From Lachnospiraceae bacterium (GTDB lineage Bacteria > Bacillota > Clostridia > Lachnospirales > Lachnospiraceae): a stretch of DNA of 22,064 nucleotides. Shown piece after piece: positions 1 through 6,817 of the stretch. The notes under the pieces are model-generated. The model saw nothing but the letters and a program-made list of their open reading frames with translations. It did not search any database and was not told where the DNA came from. Made by a program: the position numbers and the translations under genes. The stretch is taken from positions 1 through 22,064 of the forward strand of contig VSNH01000046.1 of the NCBI GenBank assembly GCA_009774215.1, read 5' to 3'. Position 1 is the stretch's first letter; each line of letters starts with the position of its first letter.

Positions 1-58
1 CTGCATACTAGCCCCTTCCTTCCGACTCCCGTCAGCGCAATTTTCTGCACTCCGCCGC

Positions 59-155
59 GGAGAATGCCCGCGTTTTGGGCATTCTCCTGCGTGAAACTTA
101 GTGCTTCTTGACGTCCCGTCCAATGGCGGGACGTCTTTAGAAGCATTTTTCACGC
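59..155. repeat. Structured palindromic intergenic element, copy A
   Basis: Two parts. First an 11-bp perfect hairpin, GGAGAATGCCC (59-69) with GGGCATTCTCC (77-87). Then a nested stem: GCGTGAAA (89-96) with TTTCACGC (148-155), TGCTTCT (102-108) with AGAAGCA (139-145), and GACGTCCCG (110-118) with CGGGACGTC (127-135). The same plan recurs at 5483-5595 and, shortened, at 1105-1156. A leftward promoter at 171-199 would place this element at the very 5' end of a transcript leaving the window. No transposase or open frame is inside, so it is called a small palindromic repeat rather than an insertion sequence. Confidence 0.75.
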
Positions 156-170
156 TAAACACTGTCAATA

Positions 171-199
171 ATTGTAGCAACTTGAGGGCAAAAAGTCAA
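171..199 (-). promoter_or_regulatory. Sigma-70/SigA-type promoter reading off the left edge
   Basis: On the minus strand TTGACT (194-199) and TACAAT (171-176) are 17 bp apart. Transcription would start near 164 and run left through palindromic element A. A possible start codon (ATG, minus strand, 6-4) follows a purine-rich GGAAGGAAGGGG stretch, so the driven gene probably begins at the very edge. Only two codons are visible and the gene cannot be named. Confidence 0.65.
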
Positions 200-224
200 C
201 CTGTCTGGCCCGAGAGAGTTACAT

Positions 225-586
225 TTAAATGAATCCATTCCCAATCAGCACTTTTTTCCCACAAAAAGCAAACCCGTATTTCCGTATGCGATTCTTTGAA
301 AATCCCTTCGCAATCAGATTTGCCTGATAATTCTTTTCTTCTATCTTCCTAATTGATCACAGACCATGGATGATAGATATCCGACCGCTTTCCGAAAGTA
401 AATCCATCATACCATTCTTTTTCCTGCTGTTCCCATTCCGATTCATTTACAGTATAGCCGTTTCGCTTTTTAAATGCAACGAATCCATCATACAAAAACT
501 ACCGGAAAGAGATGCTCCTTCCGATAGTCATTTGTCCTTAACAGGATTTCATGATACGATTTTCCCAAACAACCTAGGGCTTTATC
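225..586 (-). pseudogene. Possible decayed coding sequence in three frames
   Basis: This stretch has no intact gene, but three successive minus-strand frames read as plausible protein. 586-494 gives residues such as KSYHEILLRTNDYRKEHLFP. 498-349 gives an open 49-codon stretch containing KKRNGYTVNESEWEQQEKEW. 350-225 gives IEEKNYQANLIAKGFSKNR and ends at TAA. Each join needs the same kind of one-base skip, the first in a T5 run (494-498). No start codon with a good ribosome site is seen and I do not recognise the family. It may be a remnant gene of about 120 codons, or chance open frames in AT-rich DNA. A hairpin that looks like the ilvBN terminator lies inside the first segment, which weakens the coding reading there. 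The middle segment is the best supported. Confidence 0.3.
494..527 (-). terminator. Intrinsic terminator of the ilvB-ilvN transcript
   Basis: On the minus strand a 13-bp stem (527-515 with 511-499, loop of 3) is followed directly by TTTTT (498-494). The stem has two non-Watson-Crick positions. Both become G-U pairs when read as minus-strand RNA and A-C mismatches on the plus strand, so the structure works only in the direction of ilvN transcription. It lies about 60 nt after the ilvN stop. Confidence 0.65.
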
Positions 587-1075
587 CTACTCCTCCGCCT
601 CCAGGCACTTCTGCAGCGCCAGCGTCCCCGTGCGGGCCATTTCCACGATACTGATGCCTTTCATCATACTGATAAAGAGACGGATCCGTTCCGGCACGTC
701 GCAAATCTGGATGATAAACATATTCTGGGACATATCCACGATATCCGCACCCATGATATCACAGGTCTCCATGATATCCTTCCTGTTATTCTTATTGTAT
801 TTTACCTTCATCAGCATAAGCTCACGGCTCACACTCGACGGCTCGTCAAAGGTTTTGACCTTGATAACGTCGATCTTTTTGTTGAGCTGTTTCTCAATCT
901 GCTCGATGGTGCGCTCGTCCCCGGAGCTGACGATGGTCATGCGGGAAACCGTCGTGTCCTCCGTCTCGCCCACTGCCAGAGAGTCAATATTAAAACATCT
1001 TCTGGAGAACAGCCCCGCCACCTTGCACAGTACACCGGATCTGTTTTCCACCAGTACGGAATATATTTTTTTCAT
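587..1075 (-). CDS. ilvN: Acetolactate synthase small (regulatory) subunit
   Basis: Regulatory subunit of acetohydroxyacid synthase, the first common enzyme of valine, leucine and isoleucine synthesis. It stimulates the large subunit and normally confers feedback inhibition by branched-chain amino acids. The product is 162 aa, the usual size. Residues about 3-72 form the ACT domain (begins KKIYSVLVENRSGVLCKVAG, with the FNIDSL strand), and residues about 80-158 the small-subunit C-terminal domain. The start at 1075 is chosen because GGAGG lies 7 nt upstream; a longer frame to 1126 would begin inside the upstream hairpin and lacks a ribosome site. The large-subunit gene ilvB lies 84 nt upstream and the pair should be co-transcribed, with an intervening palindromic element that could affect relative expression. 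Named ilvN; ilvH is an equivalent name for this family. Confidence 0.93.
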   Translation of the reverse strand: MKKIYSVLVENRSGVLCKVAGLFSRRCFNIDSLAVGETEDTTVSRMTIVSSGDERTIEQIEKQLNKKIDVIKVKTFDEPSSVSRELMLMKVKYNKNNRKDIMETCDIMGADIVDMSQNMFIIQICDVPERIRLFISMMKGISIVEMARTGTLALQKCLEAEE

Positions 1076-1104
1076 TCGATATCCTCCACATCTTCTATCT
1101 ATAC

Positions 1105-1156
1105 GGAGAATGCCTCTTTTGGGCATTCTCCCACAAGAGATTTCGTACTTCTCGTG
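1105..1156. repeat. Structured palindromic intergenic element, copy B (short form)
   Basis: GGAGAATGCC (1105-1114) pairs perfectly with GGCATTCTCC (1122-1131). Next to it is a weaker stem, CACAAGAG (1132-1139) against TTCTCGTG (1149-1156). The first hairpin matches those at 59-87 and 5483-5510. The element fills most of the 84-nt gap between ilvB and ilvN and lies inside their transcript. There is no T tract, so it is not an intrinsic terminator; a role in RNA stability or in adjusting ilvN dosage is possible but not shown. Confidence 0.6.
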
Positions 1157-1159
1157 TTG

Positions 1160-2776
1160 TTATTTCACGAGATCCATCGGATCAATCAGGCATTCCAGAA
1201 GCACCGACTCGTCCTTCTCCAGAAATGCCCTGATCGTCTCCTGCGCGCCCTCCATGGTCTCCTGCCGCATAAACCGAAGGCCGAAAGCCGCCGAAAGTTT
1301 TTCTAAATCCGGGCTGCCCGACAAGTCTACCACGGAATAGCTATCCTTGTAGGTGTAATGCTGGTATTCCCGTACCATGCCGAGATAATTATTTTTCAAA
1401 ACAATGATTTTCACCGGCACATCAAACTGCCGCATGGTCGCCAGCTCCATCATGGACATCTGGAAGGAGCCGTCGCCACAGACCGCCACTACCTGTCGGC
1501 TTCTGTCCGCCAGCTTCGCGCCCATTGCAGCCGGAATGGAATACCCCATGGTACCCATGCCGCCGGTCGTTAAAAACCGCCCTTTCTTTACGATATGGTA
1601 GCCGCAGGACCAGATTTGGTTCTGCCCCACATCCGCCACATAAACCGCGTTCTCGTCCATCTCCCGGGAAAGCATGGTGATAAACGCCGCCGGATCCACA
1701 TAGTCCGGATTCGGCTTCCTTATCGGCTGCATGGTTTCGCGGTAACTGTTTAACGTCTGAATCCACGCCTCATGTTCACACGCAAACTCCTCTGTCGCAA
1801 TATCCTCAAAAATATGCTTTGCATCCCCCACCAGAGGAATGGCGGGGCCTACATTCTTTCCGATCTCCGCCGGGTCTACGTCGATGTGGACAAGGACTTT
1901 ATTTTCCGTGATCAGATCGGGCTGGTTCACCGCCCGGTCGGCTACCCGCGCACCCACCATAAGGAGCAGATCGGACTCGTTCATTGCCCGGTTCGCGAAA
2001 GGTTTGCCGTTATTGCCGACCATTCCGTAATACATGGGGTGCTCGGTCGGCATGGCGCCGATTCCCATCATAGTGGAGACAACGGGAATCCGATACTTCT
2101 CGGAAAAAGCCCGCAGCGCCTCCTCTGCCTGACTTAAGAGCACGCCGCCGCCCGCGCAGATCAGCGGACGCTTTGATTTTGCAAGCTCCTTGATCACCTT
2201 TTTAATCTGCGCCATATTACCTTTCACTGTCGGCTTATAGGTGCGCATGTTGACCTCATCGGGATATTTAAACTTCGTGACGGGCGCATTCTGGATATCA
2301 ATGGGGATGTCGATCAGCACAGGGCCTTTGCGCCCCGTAGACGCCAGATGAAACGCCTCCTTGAAGATCTGCGGGATATCCGCCGCATCCTTCACCAGAT
2401 AGCTGTACTTGACAAAGGACTCCACCGCACCGGTGATGTCCGCCTCCTGGAACACGTCGGAGCCGAGCAGCTCGCTGTTCACCTGCCCCGTAATACATAC
2501 GAGCGGTATGCTGTCCGCAAAGGCGGTGGCAACGCCCGTGATCAGATTCGTCGCACCGGGACCGGAAGTCACCGCGCACACGCCCACCTTCCCTGAAACT
2601 CTGGCAAGTCCGCTGGCCGCATGAGCAGCATTCTGCTCCGTGCGAATCAGAATGGTTCGGATATCCGACTCCAATATGCTGTTGTAAAAAGGACATATGG
2701 CCACGCCCGGATAACCGAACACATACTCCACACCTTCCTCTTCCAAACATTTTACGATTGCATCTGCACCTATCAT
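1160..2776 (-). CDS. ilvB: Acetolactate synthase large (catalytic) subunit
   Basis: Thiamine-diphosphate enzyme that condenses two pyruvates to acetolactate, or pyruvate with 2-oxobutyrate to acetohydroxybutyrate, in branched-chain amino acid synthesis. It shows the N-terminal TPP-binding domain with the catalytic Glu in RTEQNAAHAASG (about residue 49 counted from the ATG at 2782), a central domain, and the C-terminal TPP domain with GDGSF (436-438) and NN (464-465), the GDG-x26-NN motif. Length of about 540 aa is normal. Two ATGs compete, at 2782 and 2776. The GAGAGG ribosome site is only 3 nt from the first and 9 nt from the second, so 2776 is preferred. The following ilvN supports the biosynthetic rather than the catabolic AlsS type. 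No ilvC or ilvD is nearby. Confidence 0.93.
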   Translation of the reverse strand: MIGADAIVKCLEEEGVEYVFGYPGVAICPFYNSILESDIRTILIRTEQNAAHAASGLARVSGKVGVCAVTSGPGATNLITGVATAFADSIPLVCITGQVNSELLGSDVFQEADITGAVESFVKYSYLVKDAADIPQIFKEAFHLASTGRKGPVLIDIPIDIQNAPVTKFKYPDEVNMRTYKPTVKGNMAQIKKVIKELAKSKRPLICAGGGVLLSQAEEALRAFSEKYRIPVVSTMMGIGAMPTEHPMYYGMVGNNGKPFANRAMNESDLLLMVGARVADRAVNQPDLITENKVLVHIDVDPAEIGKNVGPAIPLVGDAKHIFEDIATEEFACEHEAWIQTLNSYRETMQPIRKPNPDYVDPAAFITMLSREMDENAVYVADVGQNQIWSCGYHIVKKGRFLTTGGMGTMGYSIPAAMGAKLADRSRQVVAVCGDGSFQMSMMELATMRQFDVPVKIIVLKNNYLGMVREYQHYTYKDSYSVVDLSGSPDLEKLSAAFGLRFMRQETMEGAQETIRAFLEKDESVLLECLIDPMDLVK

Positions 2777-2810
2777 ATACATTATCCTCTCTTCTATCTG
2801 ACATCTGTTT

Positions 2811-2837
2811 GTAACTGTCCATTCACTTCACAGTTAC
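2811..2837. promoter_or_regulatory. Inverted repeat in the ilvB leader
   Basis: GTAACTGT (2811-2818) and ACAGTTAC (2830-2837) form a perfect 8-bp stem with an 11-nt loop, 34 nt before the ilvB start. No T tract follows, and no T-box sequence (AGGGTGG...ACCGCG type) or leader peptide rich in branched-chain residues was found. It may be an operator or an mRNA hairpin; function unknown. The rest of the metH-ilvB gap (2838-2939) shows no clear promoter. Confidence 0.4.
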
Positions 2838-2939
2838 TGCATAATCCGTAACTCATTTCTGATATCGGATTTTCATCCTTGCTCCTGCTCTTACCGTCCA
2901 AACGAAACGGCAAGCGCACTGTCATTCAACGCATCGCTG

Positions 2940-5396
2940 TCATTCACTTAATCCAAGCAGTTTCTGTGTCAGCTTCACCGCATCGGCCGCATCCTTAGAG
3001 TACCCGTCCGCGCCGATTTCGTCTGCATACTCCTGCGTGATAACTGCGCCGCCGACAATGATTTTCGCGTCCATCTCCTGCTCCTTCGCATAGTCGATTA
3101 CATGGCGCATCTGCTGCATGGTGGTGGTCATAAGCGCCGACAAAGCAATCACTTGCGCGTTGTGCTCTCTTGCCGCCTCAATAATAGTCTCCTTCGGCAC
3201 ATCCTTGCCCAGATCAATCACACGGAAACCGTAATTTTTCAACATCAGCGCCACCAGATTTTTCCCGATGTCGTGAATGTCTCCCTCCACTGTGGCAATC
3301 ACCACCGTGGGCATATCCTCCCCCGTCTTTGCCTGTAGGAGAACAGGCTCCATGTATTCGATGGAGGCTTTCATCGCCTCCGCGCTGGCAATGAGCTGAG
3401 GCAGGAAATACTTGCCTTTGTCAAACAACTCGCCCACCTCGTTGATAGCGGGCAGAAGAACCTCATCCAAAAGCGCCTTGGCCTCACAGCCTTCCTCCAT
3501 CGCTTTTCGGGTGTCCTCTACGATGACATCCCGCTTTCCTTTGAGGACATCGGCGCGGAGCCTGCCCTGTGGCGATGAAGCGCTTTCCTCCTGCACAGAC
3601 CGATTCAGACGGATGCCCGTCTCCTTGGGCGCGGTCTCCCCTGCCGCCTCCTTCTTTTCCCGCAGGGCATCCATCAGCCGGATATAGCGGATATCCGCTT
3701 CCTCCTTATGCAGAAGAAGGTCAGACGCAAACGCGCAGCTCATCAGAAGCTCCTGTGATGGATTGGCGATCGCCATGGTCAGTCCCTCGCGGATCGCCAT
3801 GGTGAGAAAGGCGGTGTTCACAAACCCTCTCTCCGGCAGGCCGAAGGAAATGTTGGACAGGCCACAGATCGTGGCCAGCCCCTTCTCCTTACAGTAGCGG
3901 ATCGTCTCAAGGGTCTCTATTGCCGCATTTTTGTTGGCTCCCACGGTAGCCACCAGCCCGTCCACCACGATGTCTTCCTTTGTCATGCCAAGCGCCAGTG
4001 CCTTTTCCTGTATGCTCTCAATAATCGCAATCTTTTCCGTCAGATCTTTCGGCAGTCCCGCGTCCGAAAGGGGCAGAAGAATAAACATAGCGCCATATTT
4101 TTTCGCGATGGCAAGCAGAGGCTCCTTTGCCTGTTCCCCGGAAACGGAGTTGATCAGAGCACGTCCCGGATAGCGTCGAAGCGCCGCCTCCAGCACATCC
4201 ACATGGCTGGAATCGATGGACAGGGGCAGGCTTGTGACGCCGCTCACCGTCTCGATGGCCTGTAACATCATGGCCTTTTCGTCAATACCGCTCATGCCCA
4301 TATTTACATCCAGTATGCCTGCGCCGCAAGCCTCCTGTTCCTCTGCAAAGTCGGCCACCATCTCCATGGAACCTTCCCGAAGCGCTGCCTGCAGCTTCTT
4401 CTTCCCGGTGGGATTGATGCGCTCACCCACCACGATAAAGGGATCTTCCAGACCGAAGGACACCGTCAGCCGTTCGCTGGTCAAAAAGCGTTTCTTTGGC
4501 TTTTCCCTGTGCGTGACGTCCATATCCTGCACCGCTTCCTTCAGGGCCCGGATATGCGCCGGCGTAGTGCCGCAGCAGCCGCCGACCACGGATGCGCCCG
4601 CCGAAACCAGATCGCGCATGTGGCGGCCAAACTCTTCCGCTCCCATATCGTAAACCGTATTACCCTGCTCGTCCAGAGATGGCAGTCCCGCGTTGGGCTT
4701 GGCAATAATGGGAATGGCAGTCACCTCCGCCATACGCCGTACCGTGTCTGCCATCTTGTCCGGTCCTGTGGAGCAGTTCGTTCCCACAGCCGCGACACCA
4801 AGGCTCTCCAGCACGACCGCAGCGGTAACCCCATCGGTGCCGAACAGCGTCCTTCCGTCCGCCTCAAAAGTAAGCGTCGCCATCACAGCCAGATCGCAGA
4901 CCTCTTTCGCCGCAATCACAGCCGCCCGCGTCTCCTGGAGGCTCATCATAGTTTCGATCACCAGCAGATCCACACCCGCCTCGTCCAAATAACGAATCTG
5001 CTCCTTATATACGTCTATCAGTTCCTCGAAATCCAGCTTCCCCATGGGTGAGAGCTGCTCTCCCGTCATGGTCAGGTCGCCCGCGATATAGGCATTCCTG
5101 CCCACAGCCTCCCTCGACAGCGCCACAAGATCACGATTCATCTGCCCGATCTGCGCCTCCAGACCGTACTCTTTCAGTTTGATCCGGTTGGCCGTAAAAG
5201 TGGGGGCATAGACGATATTGCTTCCCGACGCGACAAATTCCCTCTGCAGCCCGATCATAATATCCCTGTGCTCCAAAATCCACTGTTCCGGGCAGACCCC
5301 CGCAGGCATCCCCCTCTTTTGCAGATTAGAGCCCGTAGCCCCGTCCAAAAACAACGGCGTATCTTTTATCAGAGCTTGAAATTCCTGTCTGTTCAT
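2940..5396 (-). CDS. metH: B12-dependent methionine synthase lacking the reactivation domain
   Basis: Transfers a methyl group from methyl-tetrahydrofolate through cobalamin to homocysteine, making methionine. Domains in order over 818 aa: homocysteine-binding barrel (about 1-290) with zinc ligands Cys208 and Cys274-Cys275 (GGCCGT); folate/pterin-binding barrel (about 310-565, starting VVGERINPTGKKK); linker (about 580-612); cobalamin cap (about 615-695); B12-binding domain with GDIHDIGKN, where His708 is the lower cobalt ligand in DxHxxG. The C-terminal AdoMet-binding reactivation domain of the roughly 1,230-aa E. coli enzyme is absent, as in many Clostridia and Thermotoga. No separate reactivation protein is encoded in this window. 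The start at 5396 has GAGG about 9 nt upstream. It lies 163 nt ahead of ilvB and may share a transcript with ilvBN. Confidence 0.93.
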   Translation of the reverse strand: MNRQEFQALIKDTPLFLDGATGSNLQKRGMPAGVCPEQWILEHRDIMIGLQREFVASGSNIVYAPTFTANRIKLKEYGLEAQIGQMNRDLVALSREAVGRNAYIAGDLTMTGEQLSPMGKLDFEELIDVYKEQIRYLDEAGVDLLVIETMMSLQETRAAVIAAKEVCDLAVMATLTFEADGRTLFGTDGVTAAVVLESLGVAAVGTNCSTGPDKMADTVRRMAEVTAIPIIAKPNAGLPSLDEQGNTVYDMGAEEFGRHMRDLVSAGASVVGGCCGTTPAHIRALKEAVQDMDVTHREKPKKRFLTSERLTVSFGLEDPFIVVGERINPTGKKKLQAALREGSMEMVADFAEEQEACGAGILDVNMGMSGIDEKAMMLQAIETVSGVTSLPLSIDSSHVDVLEAALRRYPGRALINSVSGEQAKEPLLAIAKKYGAMFILLPLSDAGLPKDLTEKIAIIESIQEKALALGMTKEDIVVDGLVATVGANKNAAIETLETIRYCKEKGLATICGLSNISFGLPERGFVNTAFLTMAIREGLTMAIANPSQELLMSCAFASDLLLHKEEADIRYIRLMDALREKKEAAGETAPKETGIRLNRSVQEESASSPQGRLRADVLKGKRDVIVEDTRKAMEEGCEAKALLDEVLLPAINEVGELFDKGKYFLPQLIASAEAMKASIEYMEPVLLQAKTGEDMPTVVIATVEGDIHDIGKNLVALMLKNYGFRVIDLGKDVPKETIIEAAREHNAQVIALSALMTTTMQQMRHVIDYAKEQEMDAKIIVGGAVITQEYADEIGADGYSKDAADAVKLTQKLLGLSE

Positions 5397-5434
5397 ATGT
5401 CTCTACCTCTACTTCTTTTCACCCTAACCGCCAT

Positions 5435-5595
5435 GATTCCGCTTCGCGAAATCTCAAATCCGCGGATGAGCAAGCTCATCCTGGAGAATGCCGTATTTCA
5501 GGCATTCTTCTGCGTGAGACGGAGTTGCGAAGCAACTCCTAGAACTTCTTCGCGAAGCAGCCCTTGCTGCGAGTGATTAGAAGTTCTTCTCACGC
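5435..5595. repeat. Structured palindromic intergenic element, copy C (chain of hairpins)
   Basis: Successive perfect or near-perfect stems fill the lipoprotein-metH gap: 5435-5442 with 5446-5453; GGATGAGC (5464-5471) with GCTCATCC (5474-5481); AGAATGCC (5485-5492) with GGCATTCT (5501-5508); and an outer stem GCGTGAGA (5512-5519) with TCTCACGC (5588-5595). The outer stem encloses GGAGTTGC/GCAACTCC (5521-5539) and AGAACTTCT (5541-5549) with AGAAGTTCT (5579-5587). The order matches copy A. The element ends exactly at the lipoprotein stop codon. No U tract is present, so it is not a standard terminator. Confidence 0.75.
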
Positions 5596-6200
5596 TATTC
5601 TTCGTAGAATACGGTATCGTCAGTGTCAAAGTTATCCTCCGGCACATCTTCTCCGCTGTCTTCCTGCTCCGCATCCTCCTGTCCGTCTTCTTCTCCGTCT
5701 TCCCGGTTCAGATAGCCGCCGCCAAAAATCGGGCTTTCCTCCGTGTAGGTAACGCCCTCACCCTCGGGAATCTCCCCGTGCAGGATCGTGATAATGTACT
5801 GGATGCGGATATTGGTTCTATTGTAGTATTCCATAGCCGCCTGCTCGGAGCCCTCGTCGTAAGCTTCCCCGTCGTATGCCACATGAAAAAGGGCCACCGC
5901 TTCCTTCATATTCTCGTCTGCCTCGTCAGCTAAGCTTTCCACCGCCGAAAACTGCTCCGGCACTTCCAATTCCGCCATCCACTGAATGTCCTCGGCAAAC
6001 GCGTCCAGATATCCCAAAAGCTCAATCACCGCGGTATCGGATTCACGGTCAATGGCATTCATCTTGTCATTGTACTCGGCCGCCCGCTCAAAAAAGGTGT
6101 TCATATCGTCCTGATAAGCTGTCAGCTCTTCATTCTTTCCGCAGGCTGTCAGCATCAAAGCAAAAAGCAGGCAGACGAGCGTTATCTTGTATTTTGTCAA
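5595..6200 (-). CDS. Acidic lipoprotein of unknown function
   Basis: A 201-aa predicted secreted lipoprotein. The N-terminus is a lipoprotein signal: positive MTKYK, a hydrophobic stretch to about residue 17, then the lipobox LTAC with the modified Cys at 20. The mature part is probably helical (about 25-150). The last 40 residues are almost all Glu, Asp, Gln and Gly, an acidic low-complexity tail. No enzyme motif is recognised. The start is TTG at 6200, preceded by GGAGG with 9 nt spacing; no better ATG is available. It has its own promoter (6250-6278) and sits between a terminator (6327-6356) and hairpin element C, so it is probably transcribed alone or with metH. Confidence 0.75.
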   Translation of the reverse strand: MTKYKITLVCLLFALMLTACGKNEELTAYQDDMNTFFERAAEYNDKMNAIDRESDTAVIELLGYLDAFAEDIQWMAELEVPEQFSAVESLADEADENMKEAVALFHVAYDGEAYDEGSEQAAMEYYNRTNIRIQYIITILHGEIPEGEGVTYTEESPIFGGGYLNREDGEEDGQEDAEQEDSGEDVPEDNFDTDDTVFYEE

Positions 6201-6249
6201 AACAGTTATCCTCCAAATGCGTAAAAATTCCTAAATCCCCTATCTAAAC

Positions 6250-6278
6250 ATACTACTGATTTCCACCTCTTTCGTCAA
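6250..6278 (-). promoter_or_regulatory. Promoter of the lipoprotein gene
   Basis: Minus strand TTGACG (6273-6278), 17-bp spacer, TAGTAT (6250-6255). The start codon follows about 50 nt later. The -10 box is only a fair match. Confidence 0.5.
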
Positions 6279-6326
6279 CCTTTTCTTTTATGGGAAAAAT
6301 GGAATAAATGGAAAATAAGCGAAAAG

Positions 6327-6356
6327 AAGCGGCAGGTTTCTCACGGCCTGCCGCTT
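6327..6356 (-). terminator. Intrinsic terminator after the arsR-HMA unit
   Basis: AAGCGGCAGG (6327-6336) pairs perfectly with CCTGCCGCTT (6347-6356), with a 10-nt loop. Minus-strand RNA ends in CTTTTCG after the stem, and the plus strand also has TTTCTTTT, so it could work in both directions. It closes the arsR-HMA transcript. Confidence 0.85.
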
Positions 6357-6414
6357 TCTTTTATGTGCAGGGCAAAACACCTCCCTGTCCGATTCTTAAT
6401 TTAAATTCTGACTG

Positions 6415-6633
6415 TCAAAGCGCAATATCACAGTCCGGCTCCACCTTTCTGCACGCCTTCAAAACCTGCTTCATTACACTCTTTTCGTCTGCACCCTCTG
6501 CGAACTCCACTTTCATTTTCTGGGTCATAAAGCTGACCGTAGCTTCCGCCACGCCCTCCGTTTTCGCCGCAGCCTCCTGCATCTTCTCGGCGCAGTTAGC
6601 ACAGTCCACCTCAATCTTGTACGTTTTTGTCAT
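6415..6633 (-). CDS. Small heavy-metal-associated (HMA) domain protein, CopZ-like
   Basis: A 72-aa single-domain protein with the ferredoxin-like HMA pattern. The metal site is Cys11-Ala-Asn-Cys14 in IEVDCANCAEKM. The usual GMTCxxC start is replaced by VDC, so the Met is lacking, and two further Cys lie near the C-terminus (ACRKVEPDC). Such proteins bind Cu(I), Zn(II) or Cd(II) and often pass the metal to a P-type ATPase. The start at 6633 is fixed by GGAGG 5 nt upstream; the longer frame to 6729 reads through a palindromic insert. It follows an ArsR/SmtB gene and ends at a strong terminator, with no ATPase gene in the unit. The metal cannot be assigned from sequence, though the regulator suggests zinc-type. 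Confidence 0.8.
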   Translation of the reverse strand: MTKTYKIEVDCANCAEKMQEAAAKTEGVAEATVSFMTQKMKVEFAEGADEKSVMKQVLKACRKVEPDCDIAL

Positions 6634-6638
6634 TTTTT

Positions 6639-6790
6639 CCTCCATTCCGAAGCATTCAATGCTGAGGAACGCGAGCAGAATTTCAAATTCTGCTCTGCGA
6701 TCAAGCAAATTTGTGATGCTTCTGCACAAATTCTTGGTTGAATAAATTGCTCATCAGAGAATTTATTCAACCTTTCCCTCCATTCCGAAG
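6639..6790. repeat. Palindromic insert bordered by 14-bp direct repeats
   Basis: CCTCCATTCCGAAG occurs exactly at 6639-6652 and 6777-6790. The 124 bp between are dense with palindromes: GCATT-C-AATGC (6652-6662); an 11-bp arm pair around 6684 (6673-6695); AATTTGTG (6708-6715) with CACAAATT (6725-6732); and a perfect 13-bp stem, 6736-6748 with 6760-6772. The direct repeat carries the GGAGG ribosome site of the HMA gene. This looks like insertion of a small non-autonomous palindromic element with target duplication, between arsR and its partner. No transposase is present. Confidence 0.6.
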
Positions 6791-6817
6791 TTTTCCGCTG
6801 AAAGCACAAACAGAATA

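Noticed and set aside
370..654. Plus-strand 94-codon open frame near the left end
   Set aside because: It overlaps the end of ilvN and the minus-strand terminator, has no ribosome site, and its sequence is Pro/Phe/Ser-rich shadow-like.
2783..2939. T-box, SAM riboswitch or leader-peptide attenuator before ilvB
   Set aside because: No T-box core, no SAM-riboswitch-like core and no run of Leu/Val/Ile codons were seen. Only a simple 8-bp inverted repeat is present.
1766..5051. Numerous plus-strand frames opposite ilvB and metH, up to 180 codons
   Set aside because: They are antisense shadows of GC-biased coding sequence, with no family motifs and no ribosome sites.
5396..5595. SAM or cobalamin riboswitch upstream of metH
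   Set aside because: The hairpins in this gap match the dispersed palindromic element, not a riboswitch core, and no B12-box-like sequence was found.
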